Origin: Verrucomicrobiaceae bacterium
Lineage (GTDB): Bacteria; Pseudomonadota; Gammaproteobacteria; Pseudomonadales; CAMLJR01
Direction: 5' to 3'
Assembly (NCBI GenBank): GCA_028293825.1
Contig: JAQGNY010000019.1
Location: 62,001-126,000, forward strand
Length of the DNA: 64,000 nucleotides
A model generated the notes under the pieces. It saw only the letters and a list, made by a program, of their open reading frames with translations, did no database searches and was not told the DNA's origin. Each line of letters starts with the position of its first letter. The stretch's first letter is position 1. Position numbers and translations under genes: made by a program. Shown piece after piece: positions 12,516 to 20,307 of the stretch.

Positions 12516-13151
12516 TCAGCTGGCTTTGGTCTTTTGTTCTCCCTGGGCGTTGTTCTTCCGGTCTCTAAATTCATCGAGAGCGGCCATTGCGCCTGCAAGA
12601 TACTCGCTTAAATTAACTAGTTCGGGTTCATCGTCCAATCCAAGATTTTGAGAGTCGGGCAGATTGATGAGTTCATTGCCGCTCAATTGTGTCGCCGGGG
12701 CGGATTGGCTGGCTAAGTCAATCACCGAATTAATAGTCCGCAGCAACGTACTGCTTAAGCGGCCGCGCGAATCTAAATCCACTAACCGTTTGATGGTTTT
12801 CTGCACGGCCAGCGATTGCGACGGCGCATACCTCTTGGGCGTTTCTTCGCTGACTCCATCGGGTTTTCCAGCGTCGACGACCAGCTTCCGTCCGAGAGCA
12901 TTTTCAAGCTTCCTTGTTGTTCTGTCGCCAATGTTGCGATTTCCGCTAAGCAGCTGCCGAAAGTAATTTTCTGTAATACCGATCTCACCAAGTCCATGGT
13001 CACGCCAAAAAGTGGCCACCTTAACTTCGCCAATGATGGCTTCGAGAGCTGTACGTCTCTCGTTGGCGAGCGGGTCCGTGGAGTCTTTTTTCATATTTTG
13101 GAGAATGGCATAACTGTTAGCATTTGATATAGACGCAAAAGCTGTAGACAT
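12516..13151 (-). CDS. Phage repressor-like HTH protein without a visible peptidase domain
   Basis: A 211-residue protein divergent from the small cro-like gene, the position of a CI-type repressor. A DNA-binding helix-turn-helix is likely at about residues 45-90 ('GITENYFRQLLSGNRNIGDRTTRKLENALG'). The C-terminal 120 residues are helical and hydrophilic. There is no S24/LexA peptidase signature (no Ala-Gly cleavage site followed by the Ser/Lys dyad), so RecA-stimulated self-cleavage is not expected. The start could instead be the ATG at 13094. Boxes at 13112-13175 probably are its operators. Repressor identity is inferred from position and fold. Confidence 0.7.
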   Translation of the reverse strand: MSTAFASISNANSYAILQNMKKDSTDPLANERRTALEAIIGEVKVATFWRDHGLGEIGITENYFRQLLSGNRNIGDRTTRKLENALGRKLVVDAGKPDGVSEETPKRYAPSQSLAVQKTIKRLVDLDSRGRLSSTLLRTINSVIDLASQSAPATQLSGNELINLPDSQNLGLDDEPELVNLSEYLAGAMAALDEFRDRKNNAQGEQKTKAS

Positions 13152-13175
13152 AAATTTGAGCGTTTGCTACAGTTT
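13112..13175. promoter_or_regulatory. Immunity-region operator-like boxes
   Basis: Related boxes: AACTGTTAGCA at 13112-13122, AAAGCTGTAGAC at 13138-13149 (inverted relative to the next) and TTGCTACAGTTT at 13164-13175. The last is identical over 12 bp to a box at 9604-9615. They span the divergent start region and the likely promoters of the repressor and the cro-like gene. Confidence 0.5.
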
Positions 13176-13196
13176 TCCACGGAGGACACCTGAACC

Positions 13197-13424
13197 ATGT
13201 TTAAAAACTACTTAAAAGGGCTGAGCCCAGAACAAAAAAGCGATCTCGCGAAGCGCTGCTCAACCACCGTTGGTCAACTTCGCCAAGTTGCATGTGGCGC
13301 GCGCCAAGCTGGTGAATCGCTTGCAATCAATATTGAGCGTGAGAGCGGCGGTGCGGTTACCTGCGAATCGCTGCGGCCTGACGTTGATTGGGCTTATCTG
13401 CGCGGCACCAAGAAGGCTGCTTGA
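13197..13424 (+). CDS. Cro/YdaS-like small DNA-binding protein
   Basis: A 75-residue protein beginning the rightward early operon. 'LSPEQKSDLAKRCSTTVGQLRQVACGARQAGESLAINIERESGG' has the spacing of YdaS/Cro-type helix-turn-helix proteins (helices at about 10-20 and 24-34). 'VTCESLRPDVDWAYLRG' is the usual C-terminal part of YdaS-like antitoxin/regulators. GGAGG lies 12 nt before the ATG. By position opposite the repressor it probably acts as the lytic switch regulator. Confidence 0.72.
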   Translation: MFKNYLKGLSPEQKSDLAKRCSTTVGQLRQVACGARQAGESLAINIERESGGAVTCESLRPDVDWAYLRGTKKAA

Positions 13425-13515
13425 GATAAAGCTTAAACACTGATGCGCCAAATCCAAATAGTGAACTCAACGCGCAGCCACTGACTGCATTGCTATAACA
13501 AAAAAGGCGGAACAA

Positions 13516-13986
13516 ATGGACAACAACGAGCGGGCGCAGTGGGCGCATTTGGATTTAAAGCAGGCGATACATCACGCGGCAAAACAATATCCTGGCGGCG
13601 TGGGCGCCATTGCTGGCGCGTACGGATATAACGCGCACACCTTTCAAAATAAATTAAATCCGACGCAGCCGAGCTGCATCAACGTCGATGAATTCGAATC
13701 GATTTTGCAATCGACGCGCAGCGCATTAATTCTTGATGCGATAGGGCGGTTGGTTTCGTGCGCATGGGTGGACCTCGGCCAGTTCGATGAAATTGGCGAT
13801 ATGGCGGTATTGGATACCGTGAATAAATTAGTGCAGAGCGTCGGGCAATTAACGGGCGATCTGCAAAAAGCGTTGCAAGACGGCAGCGTTTCAAAGCGTG
13901 AGCTGGATCGGCTCGAACAAGATTTCGCGATGTTAACTGCGGCGGGTCACGCGGTGATCGAGCGCGCCAAACAATTTTTGGAGTAG
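13516..13986 (+). CDS. Phage regulatory protein, CII/CP76 family
   Basis: A 156-residue protein. 'AIHHAAKQYPGGVGAIAGAYGYNAHTFQNKLNP' is the characteristic N-terminal HTH of the phage CP76/CII-type family, followed by 'CINVDEFESILQST' and a helical C-terminus (100-156) with a coiled-coil look. Related proteins regulate the lysis-lysogeny decision or early replication transcription. It follows the cro-like gene, consistent with a lambda-like cII position. Confidence 0.75.
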   Translation: MDNNERAQWAHLDLKQAIHHAAKQYPGGVGAIAGAYGYNAHTFQNKLNPTQPSCINVDEFESILQSTRSALILDAIGRLVSCAWVDLGQFDEIGDMAVLDTVNKLVQSVGQLTGDLQKALQDGSVSKRELDRLEQDFAMLTAAGHAVIERAKQFLE

Positions 13987-13993
13987 ATAATAA

Positions 13994-14188
13994 ATGCAAA
14001 AGTTAGAAGCACATGGCCACCCAAAAGATGTGCATTGGGCAGATGCGACGGTGTGTTGGTGTGAAAGGCGAGGCGGGTGGATATTGCCGGGCCGTGAGCT
14101 GACGCAGTTGCGCGTGCGTGCTGTTGAAGTGGCAAAACGCATTGCCGACATTCACGCGAAATCAAAACCGCTAAAAGCCGCCGCCTGA
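13994..14188 (+). CDS. Hypothetical phage protein
   Basis: A 64-residue protein 7 bp after the CII-like gene. It begins MQKLEAHGHPKDVHWADATVC and contains 'WCERRGGWILPGRELT' and a basic helical tail. No family recognised. Overlapping or near-touching spacing on both sides supports it as a real member of the replication operon. Confidence 0.55.
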   Translation: MQKLEAHGHPKDVHWADATVCWCERRGGWILPGRELTQLRVRAVEVAKRIADIHAKSKPLKAAA

Positions 14189-14203
14189 TCTGAGGGTTTC
14201 GCC

Positions 14204-15049
14204 ATGCAAGATGTACACGCGCAGCTTGAGGCTGCGGGGTTAATTGTCGACGGCAATCTGGAAATAGCTCGGCTGGTGCGGTGTAAAACTGATTCCGACA
14301 CGCACGCTAAAAAATCGGGCTGGTACGTGCTGCATGAATTTAGATTGCGCAATGGTGCGACGGTGATGACCGGTCGCTATGGCAATTGGAAAAAGTACGG
14401 CGATGAATCGTTCAAAATAGAATTTGAATTGCCACCCCTAAGCGATGAAGAGCGTGCCGAGTTTGCACAGCGCCAAGCAGATCAACGCGATCAGGCCGAG
14501 CAGGAAAAAAACCAAAGAGCCGATGACGCCGCGACGCGCGCGAATAAGATTTTTTCAAAGCTGCCGGACTCTGGCGCATCCGATTATTTAAAACGAAAAA
14601 AGGTGCGCGCATTCGGTTTGCGATTTTCACGCGGCTCAATTGTTGTGCCTGTGCAAACTATCGATGGCAATTTAATCGGCCTGCAATTTATCGCTGCGGA
14701 TGGCAGCAAAAAGTTTTTAACGGGCACGGCAAAGCGTGGCGCATTTCATTTGATTGGCGATATCCAAGCCGCTGCACCACTGGCAATCGCCGAAGGTTAT
14801 GCAACCGCCGCGAGCATTCATATGGCCGCCGGCTGGCCCGTTGTTGTGGCATTTGATGCCGGCAATTTAATGCCGGTGGCGCAAGCGCTGCGCGCGAAAT
14901 ATCCGGATCAATTAATGGTTGTCTGTGCGGATGATGATTCGCAAACGGTAGGTAATCCCGGCGTAACGAAAGCGACCGAGGTGGCGCGCGTTATCGAAGC
15001 AAAGCTGTGGGTGCCGGTGTTTTCAATTGATCAGCAGGCTGCCGCATGA
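14204..15049 (+). CDS. TOPRIM-domain primase-like protein
   Basis: A 281-residue protein. The C-terminal half is a phage TOPRIM domain: 'PLAIAEGYATAASIHMAAGW' with the catalytic Glu, then 'VVVAFDAGNLMPVAQALR' and 'LMVVCADDDSQTVGNPG' with the metal-binding DxD. The N-terminal part (1-90) resembles the DNA-binding region of stand-alone phage primases, and a Glu/Gln-rich linker lies around 85-110. It probably synthesises primers together with the helicase-like gene, which starts 4 bp before its stop (ATGA-type overlap). Confidence 0.82.
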   Translation: MQDVHAQLEAAGLIVDGNLEIARLVRCKTDSDTHAKKSGWYVLHEFRLRNGATVMTGRYGNWKKYGDESFKIEFELPPLSDEERAEFAQRQADQRDQAEQEKNQRADDAATRANKIFSKLPDSGASDYLKRKKVRAFGLRFSRGSIVVPVQTIDGNLIGLQFIAADGSKKFLTGTAKRGAFHLIGDIQAAAPLAIAEGYATAASIHMAAGWPVVVAFDAGNLMPVAQALRAKYPDQLMVVCADDDSQTVGNPGVTKATEVARVIEAKLWVPVFSIDQQAAA

Positions 15050-16731
15050 TGCTGACTGATGCGAACGATCTTCATGTGTCGGCCGGTTTATCTGTTCTAC
15101 GCGAGCAATTATTACGAGTTCTATCTACGGACTATTCGCCACCCGCTTTAATTGACGACTCCCCGCGCCCCTCTGCTAAGCCTGCGGTCCCCGAAGCGCC
15201 ATCAAAAAAAGATTCAAGCAATGACTCCTCGCACTCCTCCGATGGTGAAGCGGTTCGTTATTCAATGCCGCAATTATTGGAGCGGTTTTCACTTGCAATG
15301 CCGGACGGAAAGATTTGGGACGCCCGCGATTCACGATTTATTAAAAAGGGCGCGGCGCGCGATTGGTGGGGCGAAAAGTCTTTCAAAGAATGGATGTCCG
15401 ACGATAAGCGCGCGACCGTCATGCAGGACGATGTGCAGGCTTTTGCGGCCGCCGCGCAATTACGGGGGCGTGGGGGATTAGCGGACGCGCTCAATCGTTA
15501 TATTTATATTTATCCGAGCGATTCCGCGTGGGATGTAACGCTGCGGCAGCGGGTGCCGGTCTCGGCATTAAAGCTCGCGATTGCCGACGTGTTCGATGGC
15601 TGGCTTAAGCATCCGAGCCGGCGCGATATCAATGCCGATGCATTGGTGTTCGATCCGGGTGGTCCGCTCGATCAGACCGGACGCATCAATACGTTTCGTG
15701 GTTTGCCGTTTACGGAAATTGATGATTCGAAAAGCGCTGATCCGTGGGGCCGCTGTGAAAATATTCGCACGCTGATTTTTCATTTAACGAATAACGACGA
15801 ATCGGTTTACTGGTGGATCGTTAATTGGTTGGCTTATCCGCTGCAGCATGTCGGCGCCAAGATGGCCAGCGCGCTGTTGTTGCATTCGGATATTCAGGGC
15901 ACCGGCAAATCACTGCTGTTCGAAGAGGTGGTGAAACGTATTTATGGTGAGTACGGCGCAACGCTGGGCCAACATCAGTTGGAAAGCCAATACACCGATT
16001 GGCGCAGTCAGGTTTTATTTGCGCTATTCGAGGAAATATTTTCAGGCGCCACGAAGTTTGCGCACACCGGCCAGATGAAACAAATGATCACCGGTAAAAC
16101 GCAGCGAATCGAGAAAAAATATATGGCTGGCTGGGAAGAGGCCAACCATATGAATGCAGTTTTTCTTTCAAACGAAACGCAACCTTTCCCGCTCGATCCA
16201 TCGGATCGCCGCATGTTGGTGCTGTGGCCGCGCACGAAGCTGACGGAAGAATTGAAAGCCGCGGTTCTCGCGGAAGTCGCTAACGACGGCGTCGCGGTTT
16301 TCCTCGCATATCTGCGCGCGCTCGATCTCGGTGAATTTCACACGCACACCGAACCGCCGATGACCGACGCGAAACAAGACCTGATCGATTACAGCCGCTA
16401 CGGCTGGGATTTATTTCACCGAGATTGGCGTTCTGGCAATACCGACTGGCCCTATCAAACGTGTCTGCTCGCCGATTTGTACCAGTGCTACAAGCGATGG
16501 TGCTCAGCCAACGGCGAGCGTGACATCACGTTGAATAAATTCGGTTCCAACATTGGCAAGCGCGAGCGAAAGCGCGGCGATGTGGATTATGAAACGGGTT
16601 ATTCGACTGTTAAGAAAGCTGTTTTTATTTTTGTTGGCAAGCCACCGGAGGGCATGCCGCAAAAAAAATGGTTGGGCGATTGTGTAACTGAATTCAAAAA
16701 ATACATGACACCCGACCGTGACCCGGCCTGA
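15046..16731 (+). CDS. DUF5906-type phage replicative helicase/primase-helicase
   Basis: A 561-residue protein. The ATPase core has Walker A 'LHSDIQGTGKSLLFEEVV' near residue 285, 'QVLFALFEEIFSG' with the Walker B acidic pair, and sensor-like 'AVFLSNETQPFPLDPSDRR'. This arrangement is that of DUF5906/VirE-like superfamily 3 helicases paired with TOPRIM or archaeo-eukaryotic primases. The N-terminal 60 residues are Ser/Pro-rich and unstructured. Residues 75-200 likely form the primase-helicase linking domain. It is the replication ATPase of this phage; the iteron cluster begins 44 bp downstream. Confidence 0.82.
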   Translation: MMLTDANDLHVSAGLSVLREQLLRVLSTDYSPPALIDDSPRPSAKPAVPEAPSKKDSSNDSSHSSDGEAVRYSMPQLLERFSLAMPDGKIWDARDSRFIKKGAARDWWGEKSFKEWMSDDKRATVMQDDVQAFAAAAQLRGRGGLADALNRYIYIYPSDSAWDVTLRQRVPVSALKLAIADVFDGWLKHPSRRDINADALVFDPGGPLDQTGRINTFRGLPFTEIDDSKSADPWGRCENIRTLIFHLTNNDESVYWWIVNWLAYPLQHVGAKMASALLLHSDIQGTGKSLLFEEVVKRIYGEYGATLGQHQLESQYTDWRSQVLFALFEEIFSGATKFAHTGQMKQMITGKTQRIEKKYMAGWEEANHMNAVFLSNETQPFPLDPSDRRMLVLWPRTKLTEELKAAVLAEVANDGVAVFLAYLRALDLGEFHTHTEPPMTDAKQDLIDYSRYGWDLFHRDWRSGNTDWPYQTCLLADLYQCYKRWCSANGERDITLNKFGSNIGKRERKRGDVDYETGYSTVKKAVFIFVGKPPEGMPQKKWLGDCVTEFKKYMTPDRDPA

Positions 16732-16774
16732 TACCCGGAGTTTTATTTTTGCAGGTATTTGATTATGTGGAAAA

Positions 16775-16986
16775 ACCCGGTCACCCGGGCAACCCGGCCA
16801 TTTTTTTCTCGCGTACGCACATGCGCGCGCGGGCGTGTGTGCGTAATGAGTGGTGTAAGTCGATAACCTAAATTTTATTTCACGCGAGGTTTTAGTGAAC
16901 GGGTTGACCGGGTGACCGGGTATTTAAATCTTTTCAATCAGTTATAAAAATTAAACGCCGGGTAAGTGACCGGGTTGTGAACGGGT
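16775..16986. repeat. Iteron cluster with AT-rich core, candidate replication origin
   Basis: A 10-bp motif GTGACCGGGT or a one/two-base variant occurs five times direct (16895, 16904, 16912, 16966, 16977) and once inverted (16775-16784). Copies surround an AT-rich segment (16921-16957). An 8-bp inverted repeat TACGCACA/TGTGCGTA lies at 16814-16845. The position directly after the replicative helicase gene fits a phage origin. Binding and origin function are inferred. Confidence 0.55.
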
Positions 16987-17003
16987 TTTAATTGGAGATA
17001 AAA

Positions 17004-17348
17004 ATGGCGCTTAAAGAAACACAGGAAAAGCTTAAGCAGTGGGGAATGTGGTTGCGCGGTGGCACTGGTCTTGGCTATGGCCAGAATATTTTAGGTACGA
17101 TTCACGGCGGCGGCTTGCCGACAGCGCCGATAAGTGATGATCACGCGATGTCGATCGATAAAGCGGTTGCGGTACTGAAGCAAACAAATTATTCGCAATA
17201 CCGATGCATAAAACTTTCTTACGTCGATCAGAAAAGTAATCGAGCGATTGAACGCGAAACGGATATTTCTTATCGGGTAGTGCAAAGATTAATTGAAGCC
17301 GGTGAGCAATGGCTCGATGATGCATTCAATGAGTTGAAAATAATTTAA
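17004..17348 (+). CDS. Phage antitermination protein Q-like
   Basis: A 114-residue protein from the ATG at 17004 (GGAG 7 nt upstream; a TTG 12 nt earlier is less likely). 'LKQWGMWLRGGTGLGY' and 'ALVL'-type central helices are followed by 'CIKLSYVDQKSNRAIERETDISYRVVQRLIEAGEQWLDDAF', a sigma-region-4-like HTH. This matches the Phage_antitermQ family (phi-82/21-type Q). It would let RNA polymerase read through the tandem terminators just downstream and so switch on the late operon. It is the last gene before those terminators. Confidence 0.78.
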   Translation: MALKETQEKLKQWGMWLRGGTGLGYGQNILGTIHGGGLPTAPISDDHAMSIDKAVAVLKQTNYSQYRCIKLSYVDQKSNRAIERETDISYRVVQRLIEAGEQWLDDAFNELKII

Positions 17349-17420
17349 TCCAATCTGTTGACGCGTGTCCCACGATAGGGCTAAATGCGTGCAACCTGCG
17401 GTTCTCGCCGCACGATACAA

Positions 17421-17445
17421 AACCCGCTCGCAAGGCGGGTTTTTT
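17421..17445 (+). terminator. Intrinsic terminator 1 upstream of late genes
   Basis: Arms AACCCGC (17421-17427) and GCGGGTT (17435-17441) with a 7-nt loop, followed by T. It lies just after the Q-like gene, in the tR' position of lambdoid phages. Confidence 0.85.
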
Positions 17446-17462
17446 ATTGCTTCGATTTTATT

Positions 17463-17486
17463 GCCCGCCGCGTGCGGGCTTTTTTA
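17463..17486 (+). terminator. Intrinsic terminator 2 upstream of late genes
   Basis: GCCCGC/GCGGGC stem (17463-17468, 17474-17479) followed by seven T. The 24-bp element is repeated exactly at 23861-23884 inside the late operon. Confidence 0.85.
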
Positions 17487-17500
17487 TTTGTGAGTTGTGA

Positions 17501-17743
17501 ATGTCGCATCCGGCTGAGGTCACAGCAAAGATCGCAGAACAAGGTGGTGCAGCTGTGGCAGTTGGTTCTTATGTTGTGTGGGCTGGTGACATCACTCAAT
17601 GGCTCAATCACAACTCGGCTGCGGTCGTTGCAACGTGCGGCATTGTTGGCGCATTAGTGTCCGTAGTTGGTTTACTTACGAATCTTCACTATCAAGAAAA
17701 ACGTTTTCAATATCAGCTGCGGCAAAAGTCGCGGCGCGAATAG
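17501..17743 (+). CDS. HP1-type holin
   Basis: An 80-residue protein with an amphipathic N-terminus, a weak hydrophobic stretch ('AAVAVGSYVVWAGD'), and a clear transmembrane helix 'AAVVATCGIVGALVSVVGLLTNL', then a short basic tail 'QEKRFQYQLRQKSRRE'. This matches small class II holins of the HP1 group. It opens the late operon, separated from endolysin and spanins at the far end (39.9-41.1 kb), where another holin-like gene sits. So it may instead be a first-expressed membrane protein. The HNH gene overlaps its end. Confidence 0.7.
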   Translation: MSHPAEVTAKIAEQGGAAVAVGSYVVWAGDITQWLNHNSAAVVATCGIVGALVSVVGLLTNLHYQEKRFQYQLRQKSRRE

Positions 17744-17745
17744 TC

Positions 17746-18126
17746 GTGCCTGCCGCTGCACCACGTCCGTGTCGTGGTCCGCAATGCGGTGCATTAGTTC
17801 GTGATGGTTCAGGCTACTGCGCACAACATCAACACCTTCGCAGTAATTGGGCGCCCGATAAGGTGCGGGGTAATCGGCACCAGCGCGGCTACGGTCGTGA
17901 ATGGGAAAAGCTAAGACCGCGCATCATCGCTCGCGATAAAGGTTTGTGTCAGCCGTGCTTACAGGTTGGCCGCATTGTTCCCTTTGTGGCAGTGGATCAC
18001 ATCGTTGCGAAGGAGCTCGGTGGTAGCGATGACGATGACAACCTGCAATGCATTTGCGGTTTGTGCCACCGAGAGAAGACAAGGTTTGAGAGGGGGGGAG
18101 GAAAAGTCTGGCGGCCTTCGCCGTAG
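17746..18126 (+). CDS. HNH endonuclease
   Basis: A 126-residue protein most likely started from the GTG at 17746, two bases after the holin stop. An upstream zinc knuckle 'PCRGPQCGALVRDGSGYCAQH' is followed by the HNH domain: 'RDKGLCQPCLQVG', 'VAVDHIVAKELGG', 'DNLQCICGLCHREKT'. Phage HNH proteins beside terminases are needed with the terminase for genome packaging in HK97-like phages. Here it lies directly before the small terminase gene, consistent with that role. Confidence 0.85.
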   Translation: MPAAAPRPCRGPQCGALVRDGSGYCAQHQHLRSNWAPDKVRGNRHQRGYGREWEKLRPRIIARDKGLCQPCLQVGRIVPFVAVDHIVAKELGGSDDDDNLQCICGLCHREKTRFERGGGKVWRPSP

Positions 18127-18202
18127 GACCGCTGCCTTCCTCATTATTTCGTGATGGCAGAATTTAGGTAGGGGGGGTATCCGAGAGGATATCCCTTTTT
18201 TT

Positions 18203-18652
18203 ATGGGTCGAATTGCTGCACCGGCACAATCAAAAGTCATCGCGGGAAATTTTCGCGGCGACCGAGATTCGCACGGCGCGAAAATTGAAATCGGTTTGCC
18301 GCCCTGTCCTAAATGGCTAGGCCGTGCCGCAAAAAGACATTGGCAGGAAGTTGGTCCCGAGCTGGTTAAGGCTGGATTAATCGCGCTGATCGATGGCGAT
18401 GTGTTCGCCGTGCATTGCGACACCGCAGCAAAATTTGCTGAGGTCACACAAAAATTAAAAACCATCGACGACGCGTTGGTGGAAACGCCGCAAAAATTCA
18501 TCGTGCAATCGGCGCTTTTTACCGTTCGCTCGAAGCTGCTTGAACAGCTAGTGAAAACCGGTCGCGAATTTGGAATGACGCCTTCGGCGCGCTCCGGGAT
18601 CAAAACGCCTGAGCAGGGGCAGCTAGCGCTCGGTGGCTGGGACAATGTGTGA
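18203..18652 (+). CDS. terS: Terminase small subunit, P27 family
   Basis: A 149-residue protein with the P27-type signature 'PPCPKWLGRAAKRHWQEVGPELVKAGLI' and 'DGDVFAVHCDTAAKF', plus a C-terminal helical half ('FIVQSALFTVRSKLLEQLVK', 'GMTPSARSGI'). It recognises the packaging site and recruits the large subunit. The stop overlaps the GTG start of the large terminase by 4 bp. Confidence 0.88.
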   Translation: MGRIAAPAQSKVIAGNFRGDRDSHGAKIEIGLPPCPKWLGRAAKRHWQEVGPELVKAGLIALIDGDVFAVHCDTAAKFAEVTQKLKTIDDALVETPQKFIVQSALFTVRSKLLEQLVKTGREFGMTPSARSGIKTPEQGQLALGGWDNV

Positions 18653-20304
18653 GTCGCGACTATGTTGCGATCGCCAATCAATATGCGCGAGATATCGTTG
18701 GCGGGGTAATTCCCGCATGCAAGTGGGTACAGCTCGCCTGCGCGCGCCAGCTTCGCGATCTTGAGCGCGAGTGGCGCTATCGTTTTGACGATGATCGCGC
18801 TGCGCACGTCTGCCGCTTCATCGAATTACTGCCGCACATAAAGGGCGAGTGGGCTAAGCAACGGCGAGCAATTTTATTAGAGCCTTGGCAAATCTTCATG
18901 CTGACCACCGTATTCGGTTGGGTCGATGAGCAAGGTAATCGCCGCTACAAAAAAGTCTACGAAGAAATTCCGCGCAAGAACGCGAAATCGACAAAAGCAT
19001 CCGGCATCGGGCTTTATCTTTTAACTGCTGACGGTGAATCCGGCGCCGAGGTCTACAGCGCTGCGACAACGCGCGACCAAGCCAAGATTGTTTGGGGCGA
19101 TGCGCGCTCAATGGCCGAGCGCACCACGCCGTTTCGCCAGCGGTTCGGCGTAGAAGTATCAGCGCACGCGATCTATGTGCCGCACACCAGCAGCACATTT
19201 AAACCGTTGTCGCGCGATCAAGGCGGCAACCTCGACGGATTGAATTTACACGGCGGCATCGTCGATGAGTTTCACGGCCACAAAGAGCGCGCACTTTGGG
19301 ATGTACTTGTCACAGCGATGGGCGCCCGCTCGCAGCCGCTGATATGGGCGGTGACGACAGCAGGCTTTGATCGCGCCGGCATCTGCTATGAAGAGCGCGG
19401 CTATATTTGCAAAGTGCTCGATGGTGTTATCGACGACGAAGAATATTTCGGCATTATTTATACGATTGATACGGATGACGATTGGACCGATCCAATCAGC
19501 TGGCAGAAAGCAAATCCGAATTGGAATGTTTCAGTAAAGCCGGAAGCGATAGAGCGCGAAGCACGCAAGGCGATGCAGGTTGCCAGCGCCACGAATAATT
19601 TTTTAACCAAACATTTAAATGTTTGGGTGAATGCTGACACCGCATGGATGGATATGCGCGCGTGGGATGCTTGCGAAGATCGCACACTGCGGCTTGAAGA
19701 TTTCGAGGGCCGTGAATGTTTTGTAGCGCTCGATCTCGCGAGCAAAGTTGACATCGCGAGCAAGTTGCGGCTGTTCGAACGCGATGGCATTTATTATTTA
19801 TTTGCACAGCACTACTTACCGGAACGCGCCGTCGAGCAATCGCGCAACAGTCAATACGGCGGCTGGCGCCGCGATGGCTGGTTGACTGTCACCGATGGCG
19901 AGGTCACCGATTACGACGTAATCGAAGATGGCATACGCGATGACTGCACCCGCTTCGATGTTGTTGAGGTGCCGTTCGACCCGTTCCAGGCGACGCAGCT
20001 TTCTGGACACCTGCTTGCGGAGAGCGTACCGATGGTGGAAATGCGGCCAACCGTACTGAATTTTAGCGAGCCGATGAAGCAACTCGAAGCGCTGGTACTC
20101 TCTGGAAAAATTCGGCACAACGGCGATCCGGTATTGACGTGGATGGTGAGCAACGTCGTTTGCCACCGCGATGCAAAAGACAATATTTATCCCCGTAAAG
20201 AACGTGAAGAAAACAAAATCGATGGTGTCGTTGCAACGGTCATGGCCATAGGTCGCGCGATGCTGACGAAAACAATCGTCTCCGAAATATTTATCGAGCT
20301 TTAA
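18649..20304 (+). CDS. terL: Terminase large subunit
   Basis: A 551-residue packaging motor started at GTG 18649. N-terminal ATPase: 'EIPRKNAKSTKASGIGLYLL' (Walker-A-like), 'GGIVDEFHGH' (Walker B with the catalytic Glu) and 'ATTRDQAKIVWGDA'. C-terminal nuclease: 'FVALDLASKVDIASK' with the first metal Asp, and 'VEVPFDPFQATQLSG'. Overall length and domains match HK97-type Terminase_1. It cuts and pumps DNA into the prohead, acting with the adjacent P27-type small subunit and probably the HNH protein. Confidence 0.93.
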   Translation: MSRDYVAIANQYARDIVGGVIPACKWVQLACARQLRDLEREWRYRFDDDRAAHVCRFIELLPHIKGEWAKQRRAILLEPWQIFMLTTVFGWVDEQGNRRYKKVYEEIPRKNAKSTKASGIGLYLLTADGESGAEVYSAATTRDQAKIVWGDARSMAERTTPFRQRFGVEVSAHAIYVPHTSSTFKPLSRDQGGNLDGLNLHGGIVDEFHGHKERALWDVLVTAMGARSQPLIWAVTTAGFDRAGICYEERGYICKVLDGVIDDEEYFGIIYTIDTDDDWTDPISWQKANPNWNVSVKPEAIEREARKAMQVASATNNFLTKHLNVWVNADTAWMDMRAWDACEDRTLRLEDFEGRECFVALDLASKVDIASKLRLFERDGIYYLFAQHYLPERAVEQSRNSQYGGWRRDGWLTVTDGEVTDYDVIEDGIRDDCTRFDVVEVPFDPFQATQLSGHLLAESVPMVEMRPTVLNFSEPMKQLEALVLSGKIRHNGDPVLTWMVSNVVCHRDAKDNIYPRKEREENKIDGVVATVMAIGRAMLTKTIVSEIFIEL

Positions 20305-20307
20305 TTA

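Noticed and set aside
12516-13151. LexA/CI-type self-cleaving repressor
   Set aside because: The C-terminal part shows no S24 peptidase Ser/Lys motif or Ala-Gly cleavage site; only an HTH-type region is supported.
17959-18807. 282-codon minus-strand frame across HNH and terminase genes
   Set aside because: Antisense to HNH, TerS and TerL, all with clear domain motifs; no domain in the antisense product.
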